NCBI RefSeq assembly: GCF_013359905.1
Contig: NZ_JABMCC010000121.1
Location: 620,001-684,000 of the forward strand
Direction of reading: 5' to 3'
Origin: Paenibacillus taichungensis
Lineage (GTDB): Bacteria > Bacillota > Bacilli > Paenibacillales > Paenibacillaceae
DNA: 64,000 bases
Part shown: piece by piece, positions 52,789-61,648 of the stretch
Position numbering within the stretch: the stretch's first letter is position 1
How the letters are laid out: each line of letters starts with the position of its first letter
Translations under genes and position numbers: made by a program
Notes under the pieces: generated by a model
What the model was told of the DNA's origin: nothing
The model's database searches: none
Seen by the model: the letters and a program-made list of their open reading frames with translations, nothing else

Positions 52789-52893
52789 ATGGATCGTACA
52801 GTTATCGAACAAATGGATACAATGATGAAAACAAAACGCTGCATATTAGATGATAACGGATCAACATTGGCTGGAAATATAGAAGACCCGTGA
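52789..52893 (+). CDS. Possible 34-aa small protein
   Basis: GGGGAG lies eight bases before an ATG that opens a 34-codon frame (MDRTVIEQMDTMMKTKRC start). It sits between the PBP gene and its terminator, with the stop in the terminator's left arm, a common layout for a real last cistron. Hydrophilic, no signal peptide. Could be chance. Confidence 0.35.
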   Translation: MDRTVIEQMDTMMKTKRCILDDNGSTLAGNIEDP

Positions 52894-52930
52894 AGGACAG
52901 CGTTTACCCTGTCTCTAACGGGTCTTTATT
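52884..52930 (+). terminator. Terminator of the two-component/PBP region
   Basis: AGACCCGT / ACGGGTCT outer stem with inner GGACAG / CTGTCT, followed by TTATTG. Confidence 0.75.
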
Positions 52931-52964
52931 GTTTAGTTTAGTGATAATATATTCATCTACTGTG

Positions 52965-53414
52965 TTAGGATTTTGCTCGCAATGATTCAGGTATACGACG
53001 AATCATCTGGTTCAACACCTCGGACAATACAAGTCCGATCGCGATGGCACCGGATAACATGAGCGCTTTGGCAGCCATCTCCATGGCAGCGCCGTAGTCA
53101 TTTTGCACAAAATTACGCATCGCATTATACGCCAGTCCACCGGGAACGAGCGGAATGATACCTGCTACGCTGAAGATAATGACGGGTGCGCGAAACATGC
53201 GGGAGAACAGCTGGCTTATGACACCTACCGCGATGGTCGCTGCAAGAGTAGCAGGAACAGCATCCGCAGCATATTCGAGCACAATATAGATGATCCAGCC
53301 GATCATACCGACAAATCCACCGTGAAGCAGCATGCGCCGAGGAGCGTTGAAAATAATACCGAATGCGGCCGAAGCGACAAAGCTGGTCAGGGCCTGTTCA
53401 ATAAAATGAAGCAT
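52965..53414 (-). CDS. ThrE-type exporter, small subunit (DUF3815)
   Basis: 149 residues with about four to five helices; FSVAGIIPLVPGGLAYNAM is the ThrE_2 signature. With the gene upstream it forms the split version of the threonine/serine exporter. The ATG at 53414 follows GGAGGAG by nine bases; an ATG at 53432 is less well placed. Confidence 0.85.
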   Translation of the reverse strand: MLHFIEQALTSFVASAAFGIIFNAPRRMLLHGGFVGMIGWIIYIVLEYAADAVPATLAATIAVGVISQLFSRMFRAPVIIFSVAGIIPLVPGGLAYNAMRNFVQNDYGAAMEMAAKALMLSGAIAIGLVLSEVLNQMIRRIPESLRAKS

Positions 53415-53433
53415 AACCTGCAACTCCTCCATC

Positions 53434-54309
53434 TTACGTAAAAAGTGAAAAAACAACAGCAATGCCGGTACCAATCGCAAAAGCCGTCAGAAACGCCTCG
53501 GCTCCCTTGGATAACCCGGACACGAGATGCCCGGCCATCAGGTCACGCACCGCATTGGTAATCAGCAGTCCCGGTACCAAGGGCATGACTGAGCCAATAA
53601 TGATTTTGTCCCGTTCATGACCCGCGCCCATATAGACAAGCAAAAAGGCGAGCAGACCAATGACAAATGAAGCGGTCAGCTCGGCAAAAAACTTTACGAG
53701 TACCAGTCGATGGAAGGCAATGACTGCTGCATAGCCAATACCACCGCAGAGAACGGCAGGGAGAAAGTCGACCCAGCCTCCACCAAACATAATGGTAAAG
53801 CAACCACTGGATAACGCCGCCGCTGTAAGCCGCACAACTGCAGAATAGGAGGAGGGCTGTCCCTCAATCTGTTGTAACAATGCATAGGCGTCTTCAACGG
53901 ACAATTCACCTTGTCCAATACGCCGGGAAACGGCATTCACTTCGGATACCTTATGTAAATCCGTGGTTCGTTCAGAGATCCGTATCAGCTTGGCAGGCTC
54001 GGTTGCATCAACCGAGAAGAAGATACCTGTGGGCACAACATAACTGTGCGAATGGGGAAGGCCCAGCGCGGCAGCCATGCGTTTCATCGTATCTTCCACA
54101 CGATAGGTCTCACCGCCGCTTTGCAGCATGATTTTGCCTGCCAATAGACAGATTGCAATCACGCGGGATTGTTCAGTATGATTTGTCCCAACCAGCTCCG
54201 TCTCAGACTGAGGCACGGGTGGAGGATCATGAGGGATATATTCCAACCGGATCAAGCTCCGTTCATATGAGATAAGGCTTGGTGCCGACACCATTGTATC
54301 ATATTTCAC
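53434..54309 (-). CDS. ThrE-type exporter, large subunit (DUF1212)
   Basis: 291 residues. The cytoplasmic N-terminal ThrE_1 domain (LLAGKIMLQSGGETYRVEDTM, VPTGIFFSVD) is followed by five helices with IIGSVMPLVPGLLITNAVRD. It exports small amino acids or related solutes. The start is uncertain: the GTG at 54309 has no SD and overlaps a -10-like TATGATACAAT, so initiation may be further in. The small subunit follows after 19 bases. Confidence 0.83.
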   Translation of the reverse strand: MKYDTMVSAPSLISYERSLIRLEYIPHDPPPVPQSETELVGTNHTEQSRVIAICLLAGKIMLQSGGETYRVEDTMKRMAAALGLPHSHSYVVPTGIFFSVDATEPAKLIRISERTTDLHKVSEVNAVSRRIGQGELSVEDAYALLQQIEGQPSSYSAVVRLTAAALSSGCFTIMFGGGWVDFLPAVLCGGIGYAAVIAFHRLVLVKFFAELTASFVIGLLAFLLVYMGAGHERDKIIIGSVMPLVPGLLITNAVRDLMAGHLVSGLSKGAEAFLTAFAIGTGIAVVFSLFT

Positions 54310-54414
54310 ACGTTAGCAATGAAACATACCGCACGAACTACAGGAAGTCATCCAGGTTGCAGAGATTAATGCATGCATTCACACCAAAATGATAACCGAA
54401 CACTCTTAAAACCC

Positions 54415-54460
54415 AAAAAAGGCTTCGCTCCCAGGGCCTGATGGTCAAAGGGAGAGAAGC
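54415..54460 (-). terminator. Terminator of the 101-aa gene
   Basis: Read on the minus strand: GCTTC-T-CTCCC / GGGAG-C-GAAGCC, then TTTTTT. Confidence 0.8.
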
Positions 54461-54494
54461 TTCTTGGATTAGGCTCGATCGAAACAAAAAACAA

Positions 54495-54800
54495 CTACAT
54501 CAACAGGGTAATGACCAACAGCTCATAAAGCACGAGTGGCAAAATAGTTGGTCCAAACAAGGCACGTGGCTCAGGATATCCATGCATCGGTGTAACCTGG
54601 AGATACAAAATTCCCCGATCTGCGCTGATAATGACACCTTCCCATACTTGGCCATCGATATTCTGGACTTGCACCTTCTTGCCTACATGCTGCCGGGCTG
54701 TATGATGAAGCATATTCCGCACACTTTGCACGGATTGGAGCATTGGTTGATTGGCTTGGTATACGACCCGTGCGGATGGTGTGGACGTGGATTCAGACAT
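54495..54800 (-). CDS. Hypothetical protein with small beta-barrel-like motif (101 aa)
   Basis: No family recognised. After a 35-residue lead, HVGKKVQVQNIDGQVWEGVIISADRG-like alternation (about 40-70, V-G-K-V-V-DG-G-I) resembles Sm- or SH3-like barrels. The last 15 residues are hydrophobic (ILPLVLYELLVITLLM) and may associate with the membrane. AGGAAGGG lies nine bases before the ATG. Monocistronic with its own terminator. Confidence 0.6.
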   Translation of the reverse strand: MSESTSTPSARVVYQANQPMLQSVQSVRNMLHHTARQHVGKKVQVQNIDGQVWEGVIISADRGILYLQVTPMHGYPEPRALFGPTILPLVLYELLVITLLM

Positions 54801-54864
54801 GATGCACAACCCTTCCTCAAAATCATTTCTTACTTCAAGGTATGCATCTGCCTACAAAAGGTGA

Positions 54865-55908
54865 TCACACAAATGCCATCTCAAGGCTCCCGCGTCCATT
54901 TTCATAAGCCACTTTGCCCAGTGCTCCATTCACAAAGGTTAACTGAGGCGGAATATGGCCAAGATCCACATCGTACAATACAGGGACATCCAGGTCCCCC
55001 AGTGCAGCGGAGAGGGCATCGGTGAAATTGAAATCCTCTGTATCGGAATAACCCGCAGGTCGTCCAATCATGAAGCCTTTCACACCTGCAAACCAGCCTG
55101 CCTGTTTCATCTGCCACAGAAGACGGTAGATATCCCCTGCGTTCATCGCACAGCTCTCCAGATACCAGATGGTACCTTCGACTGCACAGTATTGCTCCAG
55201 ATAGGATGCAACAGGTGCATACGGCGTGCCAATCAGACTGGAGATCGTATCCATGCAGCCGCCGATCAACCGACCTGAGAATGTAACCTGCGAGTCTGCT
55301 CCTTCGGGTTGCCCAAGCTGTTTCCAGAGAGAAGGAGTATCCAGATTGAATGTCGACAAATCCGGTTTCCATTCTGATTGATAGTGAGTGGAAGAAGATT
55401 GAGTAACCTGCCCTCCCTGGCTAGTTTGTAATACATCAATCCAGCGGGCTGTCACCGGATCGAGTTCATTGGATCTTAGATCCACGTAGTTCGTACCATG
55501 TGCCGAAGCCGTTCCGGTGATCAGGGTGTATGCGAATAAAAAGGTGCTGATATCCGAATATCCCATAACCCATTTGGGAGGCAAGGTTTTCAAAGCTTCC
55601 CAATCGAGTAGGGGGAGAATATCCATAAGGAACTCTCCACCCCACGGAGGGATAATAGCCTGAATCTCAGGGTCACGGAAAAATGCATTAATCTCGGCAG
55701 CGCGATCTTCCTTGGAGGAACTTACACATTTGGCATTATGCCGTAGAAATGGGCTCTCCTGAACACCAAAACCAAGGCGCTCCATGTTGTGCCTGCTCTC
55801 TTCAAGGTAATGATGCAAGGATTCACTTACACCGCTGGATGGTGCAGCCACGCCAATGGTATTTCCCGGAGCGAGTGGCTGCGGGTAACGGATTGAACGC
55901 TTATTCAT
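54865..55908 (-). CDS. S66 family LD-carboxypeptidase / MccF-like peptidase
   Basis: 347 residues. Nucleophile S118 in MGYSDIST, oxyanion region PPWGGEF, GGCMDTISSLIGTPY, and the histidine in GHIPPQLTF. The S66 family includes muropeptide LD-carboxypeptidase and microcin C immunity protein MccF; the length and the absence of a signal peptide fit either. The ATG at 55908 follows GGGTG by nine bases. Adds to the cell-wall theme of the window but is not linked by operon. Confidence 0.85.
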   Translation of the reverse strand: MNKRSIRYPQPLAPGNTIGVAAPSSGVSESLHHYLEESRHNMERLGFGVQESPFLRHNAKCVSSSKEDRAAEINAFFRDPEIQAIIPPWGGEFLMDILPLLDWEALKTLPPKWVMGYSDISTFLFAYTLITGTASAHGTNYVDLRSNELDPVTARWIDVLQTSQGGQVTQSSSTHYQSEWKPDLSTFNLDTPSLWKQLGQPEGADSQVTFSGRLIGGCMDTISSLIGTPYAPVASYLEQYCAVEGTIWYLESCAMNAGDIYRLLWQMKQAGWFAGVKGFMIGRPAGYSDTEDFNFTDALSAALGDLDVPVLYDVDLGHIPPQLTFVNGALGKVAYENGRGSLEMAFV

Positions 55909-56021
55909 TGTGAAAACACCCTTTCTTGGGAACATATCGATTTAATTCTAGATGGTTGATATTTTCATTATAGTGCATGACTACTTCATGTGGCTTGCGG
56001 ATTATGCCTGTTACATTTCCT

Positions 56022-57353
56022 TTAGGGAGTCACAGGGATTTCAATAGAGAACGGTGCACGACTTTGATCAGGGTAAGAGAATATTTCCATTGTCAGATTT
56101 CCTTCGGCTGCGGCTGCATTTTTAATGAAAATCCTTGCTTCGGAGATCCCATTTTCACCTGAAGGACTCCAGCCTAACTCATTAATTTCGAAAGGCTTTC
56201 CTTTACTGTCCTTGATATTGGTAAATGACAGAGCAGAAATGGAATCTTGAGCGTCTGCAATTGAAAACTCGATGACCAGATCTTTGCCCTTTACCTTGCT
56301 ATGCAGGAATTTCAAACTCGATGGGCCACCTTGTATTTCACCTGAAGATGGATCGATGCTGATAACCAGTTCATCCTTATCCACCGCTGAAAGGCCAGAC
56401 CCTTGCAGCGTCAGCTTTTTCGGAGTGGAGAAGTACATGCTTTCGAAAAAGACAGAACTTCCAGAGCCTGAGATGGAGGAGGAATCCGTTCGCCATGCTC
56501 GGCCTTGCTCATCTACCAACTGCAAATCACGAATTCCGAAGATTTTTTTGGTGTTGTACCGATCATATTCGATATCAAGTACAAGGCGAGTGGGATACAG
56601 AATGGCCTGTTCTACATGAATACGCTGCCCGTCCACGGTCATTGTTTGGTTTACGGGAATGATTTTTTTCATGCCTTTTGTTAAGCTGCGGTCCACTGGG
56701 AAAGTGACCTTCCACTTATTATTCGGTTCCTTACCTCTTTCCTTAAATACAACGGTCAGCTCTTGTGGCGGTAAAGATTCTGTAAATGAGACATCGATTT
56801 TATCCTCATAAATGCCACTTTCTGAAGCCGGCTTAGGAGAGGAATAGCTAAACGCAACAGGCAGCTTTTTTCCATCTCTATCAAGCAAATCGATGTCATA
56901 CATACCCTTGTCTGGATCTTTCATGCCTTTCATCGTGTAAAAAATAACCATGCGTGACTCATCCGTAATGATGCTGTCCACAGTCAAGGAAGCACCATCA
57001 TGCTCATCGGTCACACCAACCTTCTGCAAGAGGGACTGATCGATGGCCATCATTAACCCCTTATCCTGGCGAATCATACTGACGATGCCCTCCATGCCTG
57101 GAAGTTGCTCCACAAAGGATGCAAAGGCGGGGGAGACGCGGATACATCCCGTAAACACGAGGATGATTGCGGCTGCCGATATGGAGCTCATAACCCAGCG
57201 CAGCCGGGACTTGCGCTTGCGCGCAGCCAGACGAATTCCGGTCTGTACAGCCTGATATGCTGCTGCATCCGGTACAGACATGGCGTCGTATTCTGTTTTA
57301 CGATCATTCAGACGCTGCTCAAGGGCTTCAAATGACTTCATTTCATCGCTCAT
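56022..57353 (-). CDS. Anti-sigma factor-like protein (DUF4179)
   Basis: 443 residues. N-terminal 50 residues cytoplasmic, one helix (about 53-72, SSISAAAIILVFTGC), then the DUF4179 region (SPAFASFVEQLPGMEGIV) and an extracellular DUF5643-like beta-rich part. It overlaps the sigma gene by four bases, so it should hold that sigma factor at the membrane and release it on an outside signal. The cysteine at the end of the helix resembles a lipobox but is not preceded by one. Confidence 0.85.
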   Translation of the reverse strand: MSDEMKSFEALEQRLNDRKTEYDAMSVPDAAAYQAVQTGIRLAARKRKSRLRWVMSSISAAAIILVFTGCIRVSPAFASFVEQLPGMEGIVSMIRQDKGLMMAIDQSLLQKVGVTDEHDGASLTVDSIITDESRMVIFYTMKGMKDPDKGMYDIDLLDRDGKKLPVAFSYSSPKPASESGIYEDKIDVSFTESLPPQELTVVFKERGKEPNNKWKVTFPVDRSLTKGMKKIIPVNQTMTVDGQRIHVEQAILYPTRLVLDIEYDRYNTKKIFGIRDLQLVDEQGRAWRTDSSSISGSGSSVFFESMYFSTPKKLTLQGSGLSAVDKDELVISIDPSSGEIQGGPSSLKFLHSKVKGKDLVIEFSIADAQDSISALSFTNIKDSKGKPFEINELGWSPSGENGISEARIFIKNAAAAEGNLTMEIFSYPDQSRAPFSIEIPVTP

Positions 57354-57865
57354 AATGTTACATCTCCTTTCGTTTCAAGCTGGTTCCGAAGTTGGCCGAG
57401 TGCCCGGTGCAGTCGGGATTTTACGGTTCCGGCCGGGATTTCGAGAATATCAGCGACTTCTGTTAAGGAGAAACCTTCGAAATAACTTAGAATAATAATC
57501 TGTTTGCAATCCCGATCCAGCGCAGATACGGCTGCGGCCAGATCAGGGTCTGCGGGCCGGTCCCAGCTGCTGGGTTCATGAATTTCAGTAACGTGGCTGA
57601 ACCGGCTCTTGCGTTTGCGTTCGTCCGCACAGTAGTTCAGCAGAATGCGGATCAGCCAAGTGGCGAAATAGGAGGGTTCTTTTAATTTCTTGAGCTTTCG
57701 ATAAGCTCTATAGGTGGATTCCTGTATCGCTTCCAGCGCATCGCCCTCGTTGTGCAGATAGGCATAGGCGATCCGATACAGTCGGCTCTGATGCATCTCC
57801 ATTAAGGCTGCAAAAGCCTCGGCATCCCCTTTTTGTGCGGCGATGGTCAGTTGAGCAGGGGTCAC
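57350..57865 (-). CDS. ECF sigma factor (SigV/SigW-type)
   Basis: 171 residues. Region 2 (LYRIAYAYLHNEGDALEAIQESTYRAYRKL) and region 4 (IIILSYFEGFSLTEVADIL, IPAGTVKSRLHRAL) fill the protein. Coupled to its anti-sigma gene by a four-base overlap. An ECF-type promoter upstream suggests self-activation. GGAGGAG before the ATG. Confidence 0.92.
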   Translation of the reverse strand: MTPAQLTIAAQKGDAEAFAALMEMHQSRLYRIAYAYLHNEGDALEAIQESTYRAYRKLKKLKEPSYFATWLIRILLNYCADERKRKSRFSHVTEIHEPSSWDRPADPDLAAAVSALDRDCKQIIILSYFEGFSLTEVADILEIPAGTVKSRLHRALGQLRNQLETKGDVTL

Positions 57866-57900
57866 ATGGCTCCTCCTTTCATGGATGTTGTTCCGTATTA

Positions 57901-57926
57901 GACCGTGGTAGGGGCCAAACGGTTCT
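57901..57926 (-). promoter_or_regulatory. ECF-type promoter of the sigma operon
   Basis: Minus strand AGAACC (57921-57926) and GGTC (57901-57904) with 16-bp spacing, the AAC -35 hallmark of ECF promoters. Likely autoregulation. Confidence 0.55.
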
Positions 57927-57996
57927 TGATTTTGGAAAAAAGTTATGTATACACTTACCGAAGACTACCAAAAAGAAGAAAATTGCGCAGAAACTG

Positions 57997-58049
57997 AAAA
58001 CAACCGCCAAGTCCCCTTTATGTTAGAGAGAGGAGTTCGGCGGCTGTTA
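57997..58049 (-). terminator. Probable terminator of the GNAT-Nudix gene
   Basis: Minus strand AACAGCCGCC / GGCGGTTGTT with one mismatch, followed by TTC-rich sequence. Confidence 0.6.
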
Positions 58050-58097
58050 TTATTCATATGACTTGTCTAACCGTAGTGAGGTTAGTTTCTCTCGATT

Positions 58098-59198
58098 TCA
58101 ATCTTCAGAATAAAGATGGAGTTGTTTCGCAGCTTCCAGACCAGGCACCGCGAAACTAGCGAGCGGCGATGGCAGATCATCCAGCGGGAACCAACCAATC
58201 TCACCAATCGCTCCGCCTTCTTCGCAGTTACGAGCAATACCGCCGATAACTCGAGTTGAGTAGAGGACGGAAATCCAATGTTCCTGTTGTTCAGGTCGGA
58301 TCGTCTCTGCGGTGCAGAGCAGCTTGTCGATGACAATATCCAGATCGACTTCTTCCTTGATCTCCCGAATGACCGTCGTTTCAATGGATTCGTACGGGTC
58401 GACTTTGCCCCCAGGGATACTCCAGGTGTACTGTTCAGGCTGACGATTTCGCCAAACCAAAAGGACTTCATTACGTTCGTTGAGAATGACCGCTCCGACA
58501 CCAATCCGAGGTTGGACAGGAGAATTCTCTGTACCTTTGGTGTTAAGTAAGGACAACGCAGATCCTTCGGCAGCGACCAATCGTGAGTCTGAGTGATCTT
58601 CGTTCTGTTTAGTTCCTTGGGCATGAGTGGACTGAAACGCGAGCGGAAGTTGGGTCTGCGTGGACCATTCTTCTGCAAGAATACTCATCGAGATCAGATC
58701 ATAATGCGTGCCATCCCGTAGAACGGCAGAACGCTGGCGGCCTTCCTCCCGAAATCCGGCTTTCAGATAGGCACGTCTGGCAGCTTCATTGTATTCAATC
58801 ACTTCCAGCGCAATCCGGTTCAGATTCAATTCATGGAATCCATAACGAATAATCAGGGCGAGAGCATCACTGCCGTATCCTTTACCCCGATCTTTGTCAT
58901 CACCAATGCCAATGGCCAGGCGTGCAGAGCGGTTATTCCACTCAATTCGGTAGAGGGCCGTGAATCCGATGAACCGATTGTCCTCCAGAGTACGCAGTGC
59001 AAATTCAAAGCCGTTGTCTCTACGAACTGCAGATGACCCCGTCTCATCCGGCGTTAGCGGAACAGCAATATCGGTATCCAGATTACGCAAGTAATCATAA
59101 CTGTCAGTAAAGCGGGAGAGCCGCATGCAGTCTTCTGGGCAAGGAGCGGCTAGCCGGACTTTGGAGCCTTGAAAAGCATTTAAATGACGTGGAGCCAT
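58098..59198 (-). CDS. GNAT acetyltransferase-Nudix hydrolase fusion
   Basis: 366 residues. Residues 8-175 are a RimJ/RimL-like GNAT (GDDKDRGKGYGSDAL, YNEAARRAYLKAGF). A polar linker (about 176-228) follows. Residues 229-366 are a Nudix domain whose box is G264-x5-E270-x7-R278-E279-I-K-E282-E283; the final box glycine is D285. The catalytic glutamates are intact. The two halves may act on the same modified small molecule or clean up nucleotides; substrate unknown. AGAGGTG precedes the ATG. The -10 TATAAT is at 59242-59247. Confidence 0.88.
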   Translation of the reverse strand: MAPRHLNAFQGSKVRLAAPCPEDCMRLSRFTDSYDYLRNLDTDIAVPLTPDETGSSAVRRDNGFEFALRTLEDNRFIGFTALYRIEWNNRSARLAIGIGDDKDRGKGYGSDALALIIRYGFHELNLNRIALEVIEYNEAARRAYLKAGFREEGRQRSAVLRDGTHYDLISMSILAEEWSTQTQLPLAFQSTHAQGTKQNEDHSDSRLVAAEGSALSLLNTKGTENSPVQPRIGVGAVILNERNEVLLVWRNRQPEQYTWSIPGGKVDPYESIETTVIREIKEEVDLDIVIDKLLCTAETIRPEQQEHWISVLYSTRVIGGIARNCEEGGAIGEIGWFPLDDLPSPLASFAVPGLEAAKQLHLYSED

Positions 59199-59391
59199 GT
59201 TGCACCTCTTTTATTGGATATGAAATCATACATTTTATCTCATTATACTACGAAACAGAGAGGATACCGAAAAAGGGCACAAGCAGGGGAGCATATCCTC
59301 CTGATTTGGGAAAAGAAAAGCGACGCTAATTGCGGTTAATATAGATCAATATAATTCAACATAGATCCTCTGGATATTTCCGAATATAGAC

Positions 59392-59417
59392 AAAACAAAA
59401 AGCAGCCAAGGGCTGCT
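59392..59417 (-). terminator. Terminator of the flgB-like gene
   Basis: Minus strand AGCAGCC-CTT-GGCTGCT followed by TTTTGTTTTG. Confidence 0.88.
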
Positions 59418-59427
59418 CAACCATTCA

Positions 59428-59838
59428 TTATTTCATATCCTGCAACAGGTTTTTCATTTTCTTGTAGTGCCCGCTGACCCGATCAACCATGTAGTTATAC
59501 ATAAGCTGATTCTCCGAAAGGTTCGCCATTTCCTTGTCAATATCAACGTTATTGTTGTTATTATTCATGGAAGTTTCGTTGTTCTCGACAATCCGGTAGT
59601 TTACGATGGAGTCATTGGGATTGCTAACCGGAAAGTGTTTCTCATGAGTCCGCTTCATATCGAGCTGATCTGTTTTGCCATTCTCAATGATACGTCTGAG
59701 CTCTTCCTCAAACTCCACCGATTTCTTTTTGTAATTGGGTGTGTCTGCATTGGCAATATTTTCAGTGGTAACCTTGTGCTGCGCGTTCAGCGCTTGTAAC
59801 AGAGATTCATTGCGTCTGGAAGTGTTCGTTTCAATCAA
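59428..59838 (-). CDS. Orphan FlgB-like flagellar rod protein
   Basis: 136 residues. The N-terminal rod motif (TENIANADTPNYKKK) and C-terminal NNVDIDKEMANLSENQLMYN match FlgB, the proximal rod subunit. No fliE, flgC or other flagellar gene is nearby. The usual ATG at 59880 has no SD; TTG 59838 has AAGGAG nine bases upstream and gives the normal FlgB length, so it is preferred. Probably a paralogue or displaced gene. Confidence 0.8.
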   Translation of the reverse strand: MIETNTSRRNESLLQALNAQHKVTTENIANADTPNYKKKSVEFEEELRRIIENGKTDQLDMKRTHEKHFPVSNPNDSIVNYRIVENNETSMNNNNNNVDIDKEMANLSENQLMYNYMVDRVSGHYKKMKNLLQDMK

Positions 59839-59931
59839 CGGCTCAGTCTCCTTCAATGGAAATGCAATTGCTTTCATCATAAAAAAATGAGCTGCTGCAT
59901 GTCAAGTTAGGCAAAAGAAAAGGACAAGTGC

Positions 59932-59984
59932 ATGCCGGAGGTTTCCATTACGAAATCCTGCTTCATGACATCTTATCCTTGTCC
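59932..59984 (-). terminator. Possible terminator of speD
   Basis: Minus strand GGACAAG / CTTGTCC with a 39-base loop, followed by TTTTCTTTT. The long loop weakens the call. Confidence 0.45.
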
Positions 59985-60015
59985 CAGCCCGTATGAATCA
60001 GTCCTCACGAATCAG

Positions 60016-60834
60016 CTATGAAGAAGGACGATTGATGTTTTTGCCATAATAAATCTCATCCATCTCCAGCTTCAACCACTCTGTAATTTCCTGTTGCTCG
60101 GCCTTGCTCAGTTTATCTTTGGTATAACCAAACAGATAATTATCGAGATCGAATTCTTTTAGTTTACACTTGGTGTGAAAAATGTTCTCCTGATAGACGT
60201 TCACGTCAATCATGTCGAAGCTGCTCTTGATCTCATCCGGAATGTAATTCTGGATCGAGCCGATCTCATGATCAATGAAGAGCTTGCGTCCACTCGTATC
60301 CCGTGTAAAGCCACGTACCCGGTAGTCCATCGTCATGATATCTGTATCGAACGAGTGGATTAGATAGTTCAGTGCCTTTAGTGGAGAGATTTCCCCGCAG
60401 GTAGAGACGTCAATATCTGCCCGGAACGTACTGATGCCTTCGCTCGGGTGAAATTCGGGGTACGTATGAACGGTAATATGGCTTTTGTCGAGCTGCATGA
60501 CAACATTATCGGGCAGGGGGCCTGGAGATTCATCGAAGGATTCTTCGGGGATCTCCACAATGGGGCCTTCCGACACAAGCATCGTCACACTTGCACCCTG
60601 GGGAACATAGTCCTGTTGGGCGACATTCAGCACATGGGCACCGATAATGTCAGACACGTTGTTCAGGATTTTGCTCAATCGTGCCGCATTATATTGTTCA
60701 TCAATATATTCAATGTAAGCTTCGCGTTCATCTTTGGTTTTCGTATAACAGATATCGTACATATTGAAACTCAGCGACTTGGTCAGGTTGTTGAATCCAT
60801 GCAGTTGAATGCGCTGCTCTGGCGTTAATGTCAT
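60016..60834 (-). CDS. speD: S-adenosylmethionine decarboxylase proenzyme
   Basis: 272 residues, the long E. coli-like bacterial class. Self-cleavage occurs between K117 and S118 (LDKSHITVHTYPE), turning S118 into the pyruvoyl group. It makes the aminopropyl donor for spermidine. The ATG at 60834 follows AAGGGGA. No speE is adjacent, so it is a lone gene here. Confidence 0.92.
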   Translation of the reverse strand: MTLTPEQRIQLHGFNNLTKSLSFNMYDICYTKTKDEREAYIEYIDEQYNAARLSKILNNVSDIIGAHVLNVAQQDYVPQGASVTMLVSEGPIVEIPEESFDESPGPLPDNVVMQLDKSHITVHTYPEFHPSEGISTFRADIDVSTCGEISPLKALNYLIHSFDTDIMTMDYRVRGFTRDTSGRKLFIDHEIGSIQNYIPDEIKSSFDMIDVNVYQENIFHTKCKLKEFDLDNYLFGYTKDKLSKAEQQEITEWLKLEMDEIYYGKNINRPSS

Positions 60835-60955
60835 GGTTGCAGTTCCCCTTTGTCCCATACGACATGGTGATCGCAGTTTTACTACTACTTATACCCAACC
60901 TGCCGCCAAAAAAAACATATGTACTTCATTCTTTGTTACTCCAGTCGTACACAGA

Positions 60956-61537
60956 TCAGAATGAAGGATCTCCGTATTCGCCAACATCGTTCATCCGTTC
61001 ATCTTCGGCGACTGATTGAATATCCTCCGAGGTGATGCTGATGATCGTATAATCTTCATTCTGCTGTTTTTTGACTGCTTTTTCCTTAATAAAACGGGGA
61101 CTGCCATCCCCGGAATCTTCATCATACACGAGCAAGAGACCGTCGCTTTTGCGCAGCAGCAAGTCATCCCGCGCAGTAAACTGCCACGGGCCGATATACG
61201 GCTGACGACTAATCGCACCATAATAGTCCACACCTTGCAGAATGGAGCGATAATACTCCTGTTTGTCTTCCTTCCATTGTTCCTCAGGATTCTGAAAAGC
61301 AGTAATGATCGACAGCTTCAGGTCCGGAAACGTCTTCTTCAGCTCAAGCACCACTTCGCACGCCCACAGGTCTACACCGTATTGGCCTGGCGTCAGCACC
61401 CACTCCAGCCCGTCTTCGACCAGAGGTGTAAGACGGGAGGAGATCGCCTTTTTGATGAAAGGAATTCCCTCATGCTTCTGTCCAAAAATCTGTAGTTCAT
61501 GTGCACGATAACCGGTAATCAACACGTTTTTCAGCAT
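60956..61537 (-). CDS. ypsA: YpsA family protein (DUF1273, SLOG-like)
   Basis: 193 residues. Family phrases are VLITGYRAHEL, GLEWVLTPGQYGVDLWACEV and ARDDLLLRKSDGLLLVYDE, in a Rossmann-like SLOG fold. In B. subtilis the homologue affects cell division and stress resistance; the ligand is unknown. GGAGG stands five bases before the ATG at 61537. The C-terminal 25 residues are variable and acidic. Confidence 0.87.
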   Translation of the reverse strand: MLKNVLITGYRAHELQIFGQKHEGIPFIKKAISSRLTPLVEDGLEWVLTPGQYGVDLWACEVVLELKKTFPDLKLSIITAFQNPEEQWKEDKQEYYRSILQGVDYYGAISRQPYIGPWQFTARDDLLLRKSDGLLLVYDEDSGDGSPRFIKEKAVKKQQNEDYTIISITSEDIQSVAEDERMNDVGEYGDPSF

Positions 61538-61648
61538 CGGTTCCTCCATTCAGGCGTGGTGAGGCCATCGGCCAGTTCCGGCACCGCGACTTGTCCAGTA
61601 TCGGCTGAAATCACTGGGTCAGCGATGTCGCTTCTTTGAATCATCCCG

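Noticed and set aside
54495..55025. Plus-strand open frame across 54441-55025 as a gene
   Set aside because: It runs antisense to two supported genes, has no SD and no recognisable domain.
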